In this document: piece after piece, positions 55,097 through 63,652 of the stretch
Layout of the letters: every line of letters begins with the position of its first letter
Position numbering within the stretch: the first letter of the stretch is position 1
Source: Acidobacteriota bacterium
Lineage (GTDB): Bacteria > Acidobacteriota > JAAYUB01
NCBI GenBank assembly: GCA_018001935.1
Contig: JAGNHB010000022.1
Coordinates: 1 to 64,000, forward strand
Direction of reading: 5' to 3'
Length of the DNA: 64,000 nucleotides
Program-made: the position numbers and the translations under genes
The notes under the pieces: generated by a model
What the model was told of the DNA's origin: nothing
The model's input: the letters and a program-made list of their open reading frames with translations, nothing else
Database searches by the model: none

Positions 55097-56419
55097 ATGA
55101 ACAACGAACGAAACCGTAACAAGGCCGGAACGATCGGCTCGAAGTGGAGCCTCCTGTTTGCCCTCACGGCCCTTACCTGCTCCGTCGGGGCGGCGGCGGC
55201 GGCAGACTTCAACCTGCGGGCGGACACGACCCAGGCCACCATGCCGGACGGGCGGGTGGTCCCCCTGTGGGGATTTGCCCTTGACAGCGCCCCCGGCGCG
55301 GGGGACGGCACCGTGACGGTGCCCGGCCCCGAACTGCGCATCGACCCCCGGGACCCGTTTCTGCGCATTCGGCTGGAAAACCGCCTGCCGGTGCCCGTGT
55401 CGCTGGTCATTCCCGGCCAGGCGATACCCGAAACCTACAAGATCCGGGGCCCCTTCGCCCAGACCCAGGTGAACCCCCTCCGTAACACCGATGGGCGGGT
55501 CCGGTCCTTCTCCGCGGAGGTGGAGCCCGGTTCTTTCCTCTACTTCGTCTGGCACGACCCCAAGCCGGGGACCTTCCTCTACCAAAGCGGCTCTCACCCG
55601 GCGGTACAAGTCCAGATGGGCCTCTACGGGGCTCTCCGCATCGATGCTGCGCGAACGTCGGCCCCCGAGGCCTACCCCGGCCACGCCTATGACCGGGAGG
55701 TGTTCCTGGTGGTGAGTGAACTGGATCCCTTCCTCCATGACTCCGTCTCCCTCGGGGAGTACGGGGCGGGCAAGCAACGGAGCAGCACCGTCGATTACCA
55801 CCCGATGTACTTCCTGGTCAACGGCAAGCCCTTCGGGCCGGGACGCCGTCCAATCGCCGCGGGGGATCCCGGCGGCCGGCTCCTGTTGCGGCTGGTCAAC
55901 GCCGGTATCGACGACCACGTGCTGATGTTCCCAGGCCTCTCGCTCTCCTGGCGGGCGGAGGACGGGGAACTCTACCCCTGGCCGAAAGCGGTCTCGGCCG
56001 TGATGCTTCCGGCGGGGAAGACGGCAGACGTTTGGACCAGCCTGCCCGATTCCGGGTACTTCCCGGTTTGGGACCGCCGACTGTCCCTCACAAACGGCCC
56101 CCGGGCCCAGGGAGGGATGCTTGTCTACCTGCAAGCCGGCCTCGCCCGGGTCCCCCTGGCACTTGAAAAGACGGGGACCGGTTCCGGCACGCTTCGCGTG
56201 GCGAGCCTCCCCGGTGGCCCGGCCTGCCGTGACGCCTGCACGGAAGTCTACCTCTACGGAACGACCCTGACCCTGGTCGCGGAGCCCGACAACAATTCGG
56301 TTTTCACCGGTTGGAGTGGGATCGAGCCCGATCCGGGAACGGATACGACGATCACCGTGACCCTGAACGCGGCCACGGCGTTGAGCGCCCGGTTCGACCC
56401 GAAAGGGGAAGTCGAATGA
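55097..56419 (+). CDS. Multicopper-oxidase-like protein 3, ligand-free, with InlB-type repeat
   Basis: 440 residues, signal peptide (SLLFALTALTCSVGAAAAA). Two cupredoxin-like domains follow the same plan as protein 2 (MPDGRVVPLWGFAL, PVSLVIPG, GTFLYQSGSHPAVQVQMG) but every copper ligand position is replaced. The C-terminal 65 residues form a bacterial-repeat/InlB-B-like module (LTLVAEPDNNSVFTGWSG ... ATALSARF). Probably a structural member of the same complex. Its stop overlaps the next start (ATGA). Confidence 0.75.
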   Translation: MNNERNRNKAGTIGSKWSLLFALTALTCSVGAAAAADFNLRADTTQATMPDGRVVPLWGFALDSAPGAGDGTVTVPGPELRIDPRDPFLRIRLENRLPVPVSLVIPGQAIPETYKIRGPFAQTQVNPLRNTDGRVRSFSAEVEPGSFLYFVWHDPKPGTFLYQSGSHPAVQVQMGLYGALRIDAARTSAPEAYPGHAYDREVFLVVSELDPFLHDSVSLGEYGAGKQRSSTVDYHPMYFLVNGKPFGPGRRPIAAGDPGGRLLLRLVNAGIDDHVLMFPGLSLSWRAEDGELYPWPKAVSAVMLPAGKTADVWTSLPDSGYFPVWDRRLSLTNGPRAQGGMLVYLQAGLARVPLALEKTGTGSGTLRVASLPGGPACRDACTEVYLYGTTLTLVAEPDNNSVFTGWSGIEPDPGTDTTITVTLNAATALSARFDPKGEVE

Positions 56420-56931
56420 GCAGCCTGGAAATAACACGAATGATCGGTTTTACTATCCTTCTGGTTCTCGGAGTCGGCGGGGGCTTGGCCCCCGCCGTGC
56501 CCTCCGGGCACAAAGCGGTCACCCTGCCCGGGGAGTCTCGCGGGGCTGTCTCCGCGCCTTCCGCAGACAGGTCAACCCACGAGTCGGACCCGTTCGAGCG
56601 GGCATTCGGAATTCGTATCGAGGCGATCCGTCTAACCGCCCGTGGGTTGCTCCTGGACATCCGTTACCGCGTGATGGATCCGGAACGGGCCTGGCCCCTC
56701 CTGTCCCGCGGCGTGCGCCTGGCCCTCTACGAGGCGTCCTTCAAACGGGCCCTGCGCACACCCGAGACCCCGACCCTGGGGGCCCTTCGCCAGACCACTC
56801 TGCAACCCGTTGCCGGAAGAGTGTACTTTATTTTGTTCGACAACACCCGGGCCGGTCTCACGGCGGGTGCAGACGTCCGTCTGGAGCTCGAGGGCACCCT
56901 CAGCCGACCCCTTTGCGTCGAGGGGAAATGA
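56416..56931 (+). CDS. Small secreted protein, last gene of the oxidase operon
   Basis: 171 residues from the ATG at 56416 overlapping the previous stop. N-terminal hydrophobic segment (MIGFTILLVLGVGGGLAPAV) as signal or anchor. The mature part is one predicted beta domain (GIRIEAIRLTARGLLLDIRY ... RVYFILFDNTRAGLTAGADV). I do not recognise the family. The context suggests it assembles with or anchors the oxidase proteins. Confidence 0.65.
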   Translation: MSSLEITRMIGFTILLVLGVGGGLAPAVPSGHKAVTLPGESRGAVSAPSADRSTHESDPFERAFGIRIEAIRLTARGLLLDIRYRVMDPERAWPLLSRGVRLALYEASFKRALRTPETPTLGALRQTTLQPVAGRVYFILFDNTRAGLTAGADVRLELEGTLSRPLCVEGK

Positions 56932-56944
56932 CTTTCCCTTGCAT

Positions 56945-57150
56945 GAAGTCTGACGTGGGGCTGCGTCCCGTCAACCACCAGATCGAGCGTCGGACGGACG
57001 CCGAGATCCGTCAGATCCGCCGGAAACCAGAAGTCGTTGAAGAGCACTTGGCACTCTTCCTCCCGGAACATTTTCATCCGTCCCACGTATAGCAATCGAC
57101 TGTCTCGTTCCAAACCGGACCCGATCCTTTCTTCGAGCCGGTCCAATTCT
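56945..57150 (-). pseudogene. Possible coding remnant, minus strand
   Basis: About 68 codons read like protein (RLLYVGRMKMFREEECQVLF, NDFWFPADLTDLGVRPTLDL). They have no clear start at one end and run antisense into the previous gene at the other. No family recognised and no ribosome site, so it may be a fragment of a lost gene or chance. Confidence 0.25.
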
Positions 57151-57165
57151 CGCAGGAGGTGGGTG

Positions 57166-58236
57166 ATGTCCCGTCATTCCCTTTCCCGGCGGGAGTTTCT
57201 GGGGGGGACAATCGGTCTGGGTCTGCTCGGGCCAACCATCGGGAAGGTCCTGGCGGGCACGGACCCGGCCCGCCCGACTTCGTACCCCATCCGGAAGCGC
57301 GCACCGAACCCGTTCGTGAAGAGCGGTAAGCCCATCGTCCTGGTGGTCCGGGGAACCGATTTCCCCAGCATGCTGGCCAGGGGGATGGAACTCCTGGGCG
57401 GGTTCGCCCGGTTCGGGACGGGGCGCTCGGTCATCGTCAAGCCCAACTTCGTCTTCGACAAGCGAACGACCTACCCCGTGACGACGGACGAGGCGTCGGT
57501 GCTGGCGACGGTCAAGTACCTCCAGCGGGAGGGTTTCCGGGACATCACGGTCGCCGACCGCCGGGGGAAGAAAGTCAACGGGCGGGCCGGGGGGAAATTC
57601 GAGTGGAGCGGGCTGAACGATCGGGCCGAGGCGGGCGGTTTCCGGACCGATTCGCTCCTGGACGACGAGAAGGCGGATTCCATCCCGGTACGGAACGCTT
57701 CCTGGGACCAGATGCAGTCCTACGGCGTGATCCGCACGATCTACGAGGCGGGCCTGATCATCAACCTGCCGACGCTCAAGCAGCACAGCATCACCAACCT
57801 GACCTGCTCCCTGAAGAACATGATGGGGGTCCTGGACGTCCCGACCACCGAGGAAATGCACCTGTGGGGGGAGGGCGACAAGGCGCGCAGCGAGTCCATG
57901 TCCCGCGCGCAGGTCAACCAGCGGCTGGCCATGGCCATCGCGGAAGCCGCCATGGCGGTGAGCCCCGAACTGACGGTGATCGACGCCCGGACGGTCCTGG
58001 CGAAAAGCCACGAGGGTCTGACCGAGGGGGTGCCCCGTCGCGCGGACCGTCTCATCATCAGCGGCGACCCGGTGGCGGCGGACGTCGTCGCCGCCCGGGT
58101 GATGAAGGAAGTCTACGAGCCTTACGACCTGGGGGACACCCGCCACACCTTCCAGCACGCGGAGAAACTGGGGCTGGGGGTGGCGGAGGTGGATCGTTTG
58201 GAGATCATTGAAACCAGCGTTCCCGATTCCAAATGA
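57166..58236 (+). CDS. Tat-exported DUF362 protein
   Basis: 356 residues, ATG after GCAGGAGGT. The Tat signal is SRREFLGGTIGLGLLGPTIG. The rest is a DUF362 domain: IVLVVRGTDFP, GRSVIVKPNFVFDKRTTYPV, VLATVKYLQREGFRDITVAD, then LIINLPTLKQHSITNLTCSL and KNMMGVLDV near residue 210. DUF362 proteins are often iron-sulfur-associated, but this one has no ferredoxin cysteine clusters. Function unknown. It is downstream of the oxidase operon with a 234-bp gap. Confidence 0.85.
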   Translation: MSRHSLSRREFLGGTIGLGLLGPTIGKVLAGTDPARPTSYPIRKRAPNPFVKSGKPIVLVVRGTDFPSMLARGMELLGGFARFGTGRSVIVKPNFVFDKRTTYPVTTDEASVLATVKYLQREGFRDITVADRRGKKVNGRAGGKFEWSGLNDRAEAGGFRTDSLLDDEKADSIPVRNASWDQMQSYGVIRTIYEAGLIINLPTLKQHSITNLTCSLKNMMGVLDVPTTEEMHLWGEGDKARSESMSRAQVNQRLAMAIAEAAMAVSPELTVIDARTVLAKSHEGLTEGVPRRADRLIISGDPVAADVVAARVMKEVYEPYDLGDTRHTFQHAEKLGLGVAEVDRLEIIETSVPDSK

Positions 58237-58239
58237 AGG

Positions 58240-58505
58240 CCCGCATCGACCGGGTGACCGACGTCATCCGCGGCCAGGGCTTCTATGGGAATTATGGCGT
58301 CGCCATGAACCGCCGCGCGTTCCCGGAGACGATCCGTCAGAGCGGTACAATTGGGCAACTTCGTCTCCTTTGAGCCGGGATTCGACTGTGCCTTCGTGTT
58401 TGACGAAGACACGGTCCGTCACCTGCCGTCAGGCATGCGAGAGGACATCGAGGAATTCAGAGTGATACACAACGTTGAGGAATACCGGAGAAGAGAAGAA
58501 ACCTG
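58240..58505 (+). pseudogene. Frameshifted coding remnant
   Basis: One frame reads VIRGQGFYGNYGVAMNRRAF and PETIRQSG. After a shift near 58350, another reads LGNFVSFEPGFDCAFVFDED, TVRHLPSGMREDIEEF and RVIHNVEEYRRREET before a stop. The two parts may be one decayed gene. Family not recognised. Confidence 0.3.
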
Positions 58506-58764
58506 ACCAAAACCATTTCCTTGCTTTAACTGGGGTTTCACGCCCGATCGAGACTATAGAGCGGGGATCCTGATTCTGTGTTTTTCACCCAAGGCGAGGG
58601 GCGCTGCGCCCGAGCCCTGAGCCAGGTGGATAGTGCCAGATGCTATCTAACTCCTTTATTATCTTGCCAACATAGCGAGAAAGGCCATAAGTCCTTTAAT
58701 ATCTATCGCTCATAGCAAAACTGATTTTCAGACCGCGTCCGGCAACCTCGCGTTTCTCCGGCGG

Positions 58765-59520
58765 CGCGCGGGGGATTGTGCCCACCCGATGCCCGGCCAA
58801 CCTCCCGCCCCTGCCGGGGCGGGTAAGATCATTTTTAATGCACTCTTTCTACAAATGTTACACGCCCATGGCGTTGGGATCTCCCCGGCGGCCGGAGGTG
58901 ACCCGGCGGTTGGAGATGTTTCCGGCGGCCGGGAGAGACCGCTCCGATCTTTCCGTCGCCCCGAGCGGATGGAGAAGGTGTCTGGTCTGTTCACGGGAAT
59001 CGGCCGCGCCTCTTCTCTGGGCCTCCGTGACTCTGTGAGAGAAAATCCGGACTGCATCCCGAAGGCCGAAATCCGAACCGGCGGTGGCCAACGGCATCCC
59101 GAAGGGACACCGGATCCGAACCGGGGGTGGCCGGCTGCATCCCGAAGGGATGATGGATCTGAGCCGGGGGCGGCCGCGGCAGCGGCAGCCCCCGGAAAAG
59201 CGTTGATGAAAGCGGGACCCGCCCTGAAAGGGCGGCGGAAGGGTCCGGTGCATCGCCGGAGCGTTTCCCTGCGGGTGCAAAGCGCCCCCCCCGGGGGCGC
59301 ACGGGCCTCGGAAGGGCGTCGGTCCGGTGCCACCCGGTGCCGAGGAGCGGGGATCCGATACCTGGCCGCCGCCCTGCGGCTGCGGATGACCCTCGGACCT
59401 CCACCTGGGCCTTGCGGCCCAGGCTCTGTCCGGGGCGCCCGCGCTGCGGGCTGCCGACCGGCCCCTCATTCGGGAAACGGGGCAATGGCGGCTCGCCATC
59501 ATCTGCACGATTCATGGATT
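58765..59520. other. Extra segment in RAYT element copy 2
   Basis: About 755 bp between the left end and the transposase C-terminus with no counterpart in copy 1. It carries a tandem repeat, several small palindromes (GGGCCTTGCGGCCC, CCGCCCTGCGGCTGCGG) and no credible gene. It replaces the last codons of the transposase. Confidence 0.6.
59050..59175. repeat. Tandem repeat, about 42 bp x 3
   Basis: Three units each contain GCATCCCGAAGG followed by ATCCGAACCGG and GGTGGCC (59050-59090, 59091-59132, 59133-59175). The CATCCCGAAGGGATG core can form a hairpin. Confidence 0.75.
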
Positions 59521-60360
59521 AGTCGCTTTTCTCCGCCGGTGCCGCCGGGGAGGAAACAAACGGGATTCCTGATTCTGCGGTCTGCACCCCGGAAGGGCTG
59601 CCAGCGCCCGTCGTTCGATGCCGGAGGCCCATCGCCCAACGGAGTCACATCTCCGTTCCAGGATCGCTGTCGCCGTGTCATTCGGTGTTTGTTGCCCGAA
59701 TCGGGATGGTTTGCACCCTAACCACCGACGATTGACCCGCAACTTCGTGGCGTGGGGAATGGCCGCTTCCCAGCCCGACCCTTTCGGTGCCTCAAGGACC
59801 CTGTTCAGGTAGTTCAGGGGATCCGGCCGCTCCTTGAGAGGGGCCCCGGACAGAAGCATCATCAAGGCCTCTTCCAGCAAGGACGGCACTGGCCCGTCTT
59901 TACCGAGAAAAAACCAGTACACCGAGCACCAGGGCCACTTCGAAGCTTCGACAGGGCGGTTCCGCCGACGGGAGGCATTCCCCTCCACGTACCAGATCAG
60001 TTTTAACAACTTCAGTGCAGAGAAGGGAATCCACTTCGGCCGGTAGCGGGTGCTCCACACCGTACCGCTCCGACTGTGGCATATATTGAACCGGTGACCG
60101 AATCGGATGTTGAGTCGGTGCATGAAAGCGGCCAGAGTGTGGTTCCGGATCATCGGCGGAGTCCGCAGAAGCAGATGGGTATGGTTGTCCATGACACAAT
60201 AGCTGACAACGCCGTAGTTCATTTCCACCGCCGTTTCCCGAAGGGCTTTCAGGTAAGCGAACTTATCCCCGGGCCCACTGAGCAGGGAGGCGCGATTGTG
60301 ACACCGCTGGACCACATGAACCAGAGCGTTCGGGATATGTCGCCTCAGGCTTCGGCCCAT
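59512..60360 (-). CDS. REP-associated tyrosine transposase (RAYT), copy 2
   Basis: 282 residues from the ATG at 60360. Same order of motifs as copy 1: RRHIPNALVHVVQRCHNR, HUH pair in CVMDNHTHLLL, candidate catalytic Tyr in LIWYVEGNASRR. The two proteins differ by scattered substitutions. The C-terminus differs (KATNP, then stop) because the extra segment of this element begins there. Confidence 0.88.
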   Translation of the reverse strand: MGRSLRRHIPNALVHVVQRCHNRASLLSGPGDKFAYLKALRETAVEMNYGVVSYCVMDNHTHLLLRTPPMIRNHTLAAFMHRLNIRFGHRFNICHSRSGTVWSTRYRPKWIPFSALKLLKLIWYVEGNASRRRNRPVEASKWPWCSVYWFFLGKDGPVPSLLEEALMMLLSGAPLKERPDPLNYLNRVLEAPKGSGWEAAIPHATKLRVNRRWLGCKPSRFGQQTPNDTATAILERRCDSVGRWASGIERRALAALPGCRPQNQESRLFPPRRHRRRKATNP

Positions 60361-60527
60361 GTTCACCTCCGAACTTTTGACAATCTCCTACCCCTATTAA
60401 CGTTTTCGCAGGGAAATTTCCAAGTCCGGAGGAAAATTTTTTTGAAAATTCTGCTTGGCTTGTTATGTCTCACTGATAAAAAACAAGTTGCCTTGTCTGA
60501 CATAATGTCCCATAGATAATATGGAGG

Positions 60528-61325
60528 TTACATAGTATCTGGCACTGTCTTTCCGAAGATCTCGTCGAAGAAGTGCCGCAGGTCGGCCCAGGAGCGGCGG
60601 TCAGCGGTCGCGTGGTAGGCGGCGCCCCGGGAGGGGTCGGCCCCCGCCTCCGGGTTGGTGAAGCTGTGGACGGCCCCACCGTAGATCACCATCCGCCAGT
60701 CCGTGCCCGCCTTGCGCATCTCCGCCTGGAACGCCGCCACCTGCGCCGGCGGGACGAAGGGGTCGTCCCCGCCGTGCAGGACCAGGACCTTCGCCTTGAT
60801 GTTTTTCGCGTCGTCGGGCGCGGGGGTGTCCAGGGAGCCGTGGAAGGAGACCACGCCCGCGACGTCCGCGCCGGAGCGGGCCAGTTCCAGCACCGCGGTG
60901 CCGCCGAAGCAGTAGCCGATGGCGGCGACGCGGGCGGGGTCGACCCGCGGGTCCTTGCGCAGCTCGTCCAGGGCGGCCGCCACCCGCGCGCGAAGGAGGG
61001 CGCGGTCCTGCTTGTACTTGCCCGCCACCGCCGCGGCATCGGGCCCGGAGGCCGGGCGGACCCCCGTCCCGTAGACGTCGGCGCCGAAGGCCACGTAACC
61101 CATGGCGGCCAGCGCCTCCACCCGTTTTTTCACGTAGGGGCCGAGGCCGGTCCACTCGTGCACCACCAGGACGCCGGGGCGCCGGCCCTCCACCGCGTCG
61201 TCGTACGCCAGGTACCCCTCCAGGGTCACGCCGCCCTGGGCGTACTCCACCGTCCGGGTGATGACGGCGGCCTGCAGGGTCCCGAAGGCCCCCAATGTCG
61301 CCAATGCCAGTATCATCGTTTTCAT
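60528..61325 (-). CDS. Dienelactone hydrolase family protein, exported
   Basis: 265 residues from the ATG at 61325 (GAGGAG upstream) with signal peptide MILALATLGAFGTLQAA. An alpha/beta hydrolase with Cys nucleophile in GYCFGG, Asp in HGGDDPFVP and His in GAVHSFTNP, the Cys-Asp-His triad of the family. VVHEWTGLGPYV is near the N-terminus. The last five codons and the TAA stop lie inside the terminal repeat of the RAYT element. A deleted copy is at 41787-42003. Substrate unknown. Confidence 0.9.
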   Translation of the reverse strand: MKTMILALATLGAFGTLQAAVITRTVEYAQGGVTLEGYLAYDDAVEGRRPGVLVVHEWTGLGPYVKKRVEALAAMGYVAFGADVYGTGVRPASGPDAAAVAGKYKQDRALLRARVAAALDELRKDPRVDPARVAAIGYCFGGTAVLELARSGADVAGVVSFHGSLDTPAPDDAKNIKAKVLVLHGGDDPFVPPAQVAAFQAEMRKAGTDWRMVIYGGAVHSFTNPEAGADPSRGAAYHATADRRSWADLRHFFDEIFGKTVPDTM

Positions 61326-61580
61326 GGTGTTTCTCCTCCTCGAGCCGGCCGAATCTTCCCACCGGCCCTCCGGGAGATTGGATGCAGTCGAAGTTCCCGG
61401 GTTGCCGGCCCATTTCCCGAACCAGGAGGCAGTCACTTGGACCCGGTGGAACCGGATGAAATACTCCTGCGTGCTAACATCCGATAAAATTTTTCAATAC
61501 TTTTAATTATAATGTCTTATATGTTGACAAACAGAAGTTGTCCATGAGATTATCATGTATACCGAAAGTGGAGGTTCTTC

Positions 61581-62753
61581 ATGTACTCGCGTTTGCTCCC
61601 CATCACCCCGGGCATCCGGGAATCTTTCTTTCTCTGGGGGCCTCGGCAGAGCGGGAAGACAACCTTTCTGAAGCAGACGTTTCCCGATGCCCCCCGATAC
61701 GACCTTTTGAACAACCGCGTCTTCACCCGGCTGCTCCATCAACCGGAGTCGCTGGGGGAGGAACTCAGGGCCTTGCCGGCCAAGCCGGAAATCGTGATCA
61801 TCGACGAGGTCCAGAAACTGCCGGCCCTTCTGGACGAGGTACACCGACTCATGACAGAGCACGATCAAACCTTCGGCCTCTGCGGATCCAGCGCCCGGAA
61901 GGTTCGGCGGGGCCACGCCAACCTCCTGGGCGGTCGGGCCGTCCGGTTCGAAATGTTCGGCCTCGTTTCCCCCGAGGTGGGTCCGAAGGCCGATTGTGTG
62001 CGTTTTGTCAACCACGGCGTGCTTCCGCGTCATTTCGACCTGGCCGATCCCGGGCGGCGCCTCCGGGCCTATGTCGAAGACTACCTCCGGGAAGAGGTCC
62101 TCCAGGAGGGGCTCGTGCGTAACCTCCCGGCCTTTCACGATTTTCTGCGCGCCGCGGCGCTGAGCGACACGGAGATCGTGAACTTTGAAAACATCGCCCG
62201 GGAATGCCGGGTATCGGCCCCGACGGTCCGGGAACACTACCAGATCCTGGTGGACACGCTCCTTGGCTCTTTCGTCCCCGCTTTCTCGGATCGGGAAAAG
62301 CGGCGGGTGATCCGTGCCCCCAAATTCTATTTCAAGGACGTCGGCCCAGTGAACCACCTGGCCCGCCGGGGAAGGCTGGAACCCGGCAGTCCGCTCTTCG
62401 GCAAGGCCTTCGAGAACTGGATCGCCCACGAGCTTCACGCCCACGCGGCCTATTCCGAGCTTCACTACCCCATCCGCTACTGGCGTCTGTCCAGCGGCAT
62501 CGAAGTGGATTTCATCCTGGGTGACATGGAAGCGGCGGTCGAGGTGAAAGCGACGGCCCGGGTACGCCAGGATCACTGCGCCGGCCTGGTTCACCTGGCC
62601 CGGGACCATCCCGAGGTCGGGCAACGCTTCCTCGTGTGCCTGGAGGACTACCCCCGACGGTTCGACGACGGAATCCTGGTCCTGCCCGTGTCGGAATTCC
62701 TCCGGCGCCTGTGGGGTGGAGAAATCATGTCCCGAAGCCGTGACATCGGCTGA
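61581..62753 (+). CDS. AAA ATPase with DUF4143 domain
   Basis: 390 residues, ATG after GGAGG. Walker A LWGPRQSGKTTFL (about 19-31), Walker B IVIIDEVQKLPAL, sensor region FGLCGSSARKVRRG. The C-terminal DUF4143 part, with FGKAFENWIAHEL and GIEVDFILGDMEAAVEVK, resembles a PD-(D/E)xK nuclease core. Members are common in mobile and stress islands; the role is unknown. It overlaps the vapC gene tail to tail by 29 bp. Confidence 0.88.
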   Translation: MYSRLLPITPGIRESFFLWGPRQSGKTTFLKQTFPDAPRYDLLNNRVFTRLLHQPESLGEELRALPAKPEIVIIDEVQKLPALLDEVHRLMTEHDQTFGLCGSSARKVRRGHANLLGGRAVRFEMFGLVSPEVGPKADCVRFVNHGVLPRHFDLADPGRRLRAYVEDYLREEVLQEGLVRNLPAFHDFLRAAALSDTEIVNFENIARECRVSAPTVREHYQILVDTLLGSFVPAFSDREKRRVIRAPKFYFKDVGPVNHLARRGRLEPGSPLFGKAFENWIAHELHAHAAYSELHYPIRYWRLSSGIEVDFILGDMEAAVEVKATARVRQDHCAGLVHLARDHPEVGQRFLVCLEDYPRRFDDGILVLPVSEFLRRLWGGEIMSRSRDIG

Positions 62754-63213
62754 AAACCGGCGTCCCGGGGGACGGGAGCGGTGTGAACCGGAGGGCGGCC
62801 GCCGCCTTCAGCAGATCGTGATCGAACGCGATGAAGCCGAAGGGGAGGTCATCAGGCAGGGTCCGGCGGATCTCCAGGGCGGCCCCGAGGTGCAGGGCAT
62901 CCGCCGACCGGAGGGCAAGCTCCGGCGCCAGGCCATCGGCCGCCCGATGAACGTCCTCGGTCAGAGGACAACAAACCACCTCGTCATCCCAGAAAGCGAG
63001 GACCGATTGGAGCGCGGTGTGGTAATCCTCCTCGCTCAGGCGGTTTCCCCGTCTCATGCGGGCCAGCGTGACCCGGGCTTCGGTGAGGACGAGGCGGCTC
63101 GCGAAGAGCCTGAGCATACCCCGGACAATTTCCCAGGTTTCATCGGAATCGCCTTCATCGATAAACAACCGCAGGAAGGCACTGGTGTCGATATAAGCCG
63201 CGGCGACGCTCAC
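62725..63213 (-). CDS. vapC: VapC-type PIN-domain toxin
   Basis: 162 residues from a GTG start overlapping the antitoxin stop (GTGA). PIN-domain ribonuclease with the expected acidic residues in AYIDTSAFLRLF, LTEARVTLAR, SADALHLGAAL and FIAFDHDLLKAA. It would cut RNA when freed from the antitoxin encoded just upstream. Confidence 0.9.
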   Translation of the reverse strand: MSVAAAYIDTSAFLRLFIDEGDSDETWEIVRGMLRLFASRLVLTEARVTLARMRRGNRLSEEDYHTALQSVLAFWDDEVVCCPLTEDVHRAADGLAPELALRSADALHLGAALEIRRTLPDDLPFGFIAFDHDLLKAAAALRFTPLPSPGTPVFSRCHGFGT

Positions 63214-63461
63214 CGGTCGCCTCTGAGCGCCGCGAGTTCATCGGCCAGGGTCGTTTCACCTGGCCGGAGGGTGACCCGGCGAGGACGGCACCGGGGGCGG
63301 AGGGGAAGGTCGGGCTCCATGTGCGGGGTAACGTCCACCACGGGCTTTCCCCGTTCCGTGATCACGACCCGCGCCCCCTCCATGACTTCCCGGATCATGT
63401 CCGAGAACTGCAGGCGAGCGGCTTTCTTGGGCCAGGTGACGGTTTTCATCGGATTGCGCAT
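63210..63461 (-). CDS. vapB: Phd/YefM-type antitoxin
   Basis: 83 residues, ATG after AGGAGG. The N-terminal part AARLQFSDMIREVMEGARVV and ITERGKPVVDVTP is the Phd/YefM fold that binds the operon's own promoter. The C-terminal tail is basic then acidic and probably covers the PIN toxin encoded next, with which it overlaps by 4 bp. Confidence 0.88.
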   Translation of the reverse strand: MRNPMKTVTWPKKAARLQFSDMIREVMEGARVVITERGKPVVDVTPHMEPDLPLRPRCRPRRVTLRPGETTLADELAALRGDR

Positions 63462-63652
63462 CGGGGCCTCCTGAATTCAGGTTACAACATGTACCCAAAA
63501 GTATCAACTTGAATCAGGGGTGACGCTTCACAAGTGGCAAGGGACAACATCGTGCCGTCCGTGCCGACAAACGCCAAGCAATTCTGAAAAACCTATCGCT
63601 TCCGCTCCGTGAGATCATCCGGATTCCGTTTTACGAGGCCGCAGTTGGTTTT

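Larger units (their letters stand above)
58632..60546 (-). mobile_element. RAYT-encoding element, copy 2, with terminal inverted repeats
   Basis: 1915 bp. The left end AGTGCCAGATGCTATCTAA (58632-58650) and right end (60528-60546, reverse complement AGTGCCAGATACTATGTAA) match at 17 of 19. Left and right segments align with copy 1 at 40586-41725. About 58765-59520 is extra material absent from copy 1. The right end lies inside the last codons of the dienelactone hydrolase gene. Confidence 0.8.

Noticed and set aside
59050-59175. Tandem units considered as a CRISPR array
   Set aside because: Units are contiguous and related over their full length, with no unique spacers and no cas genes.
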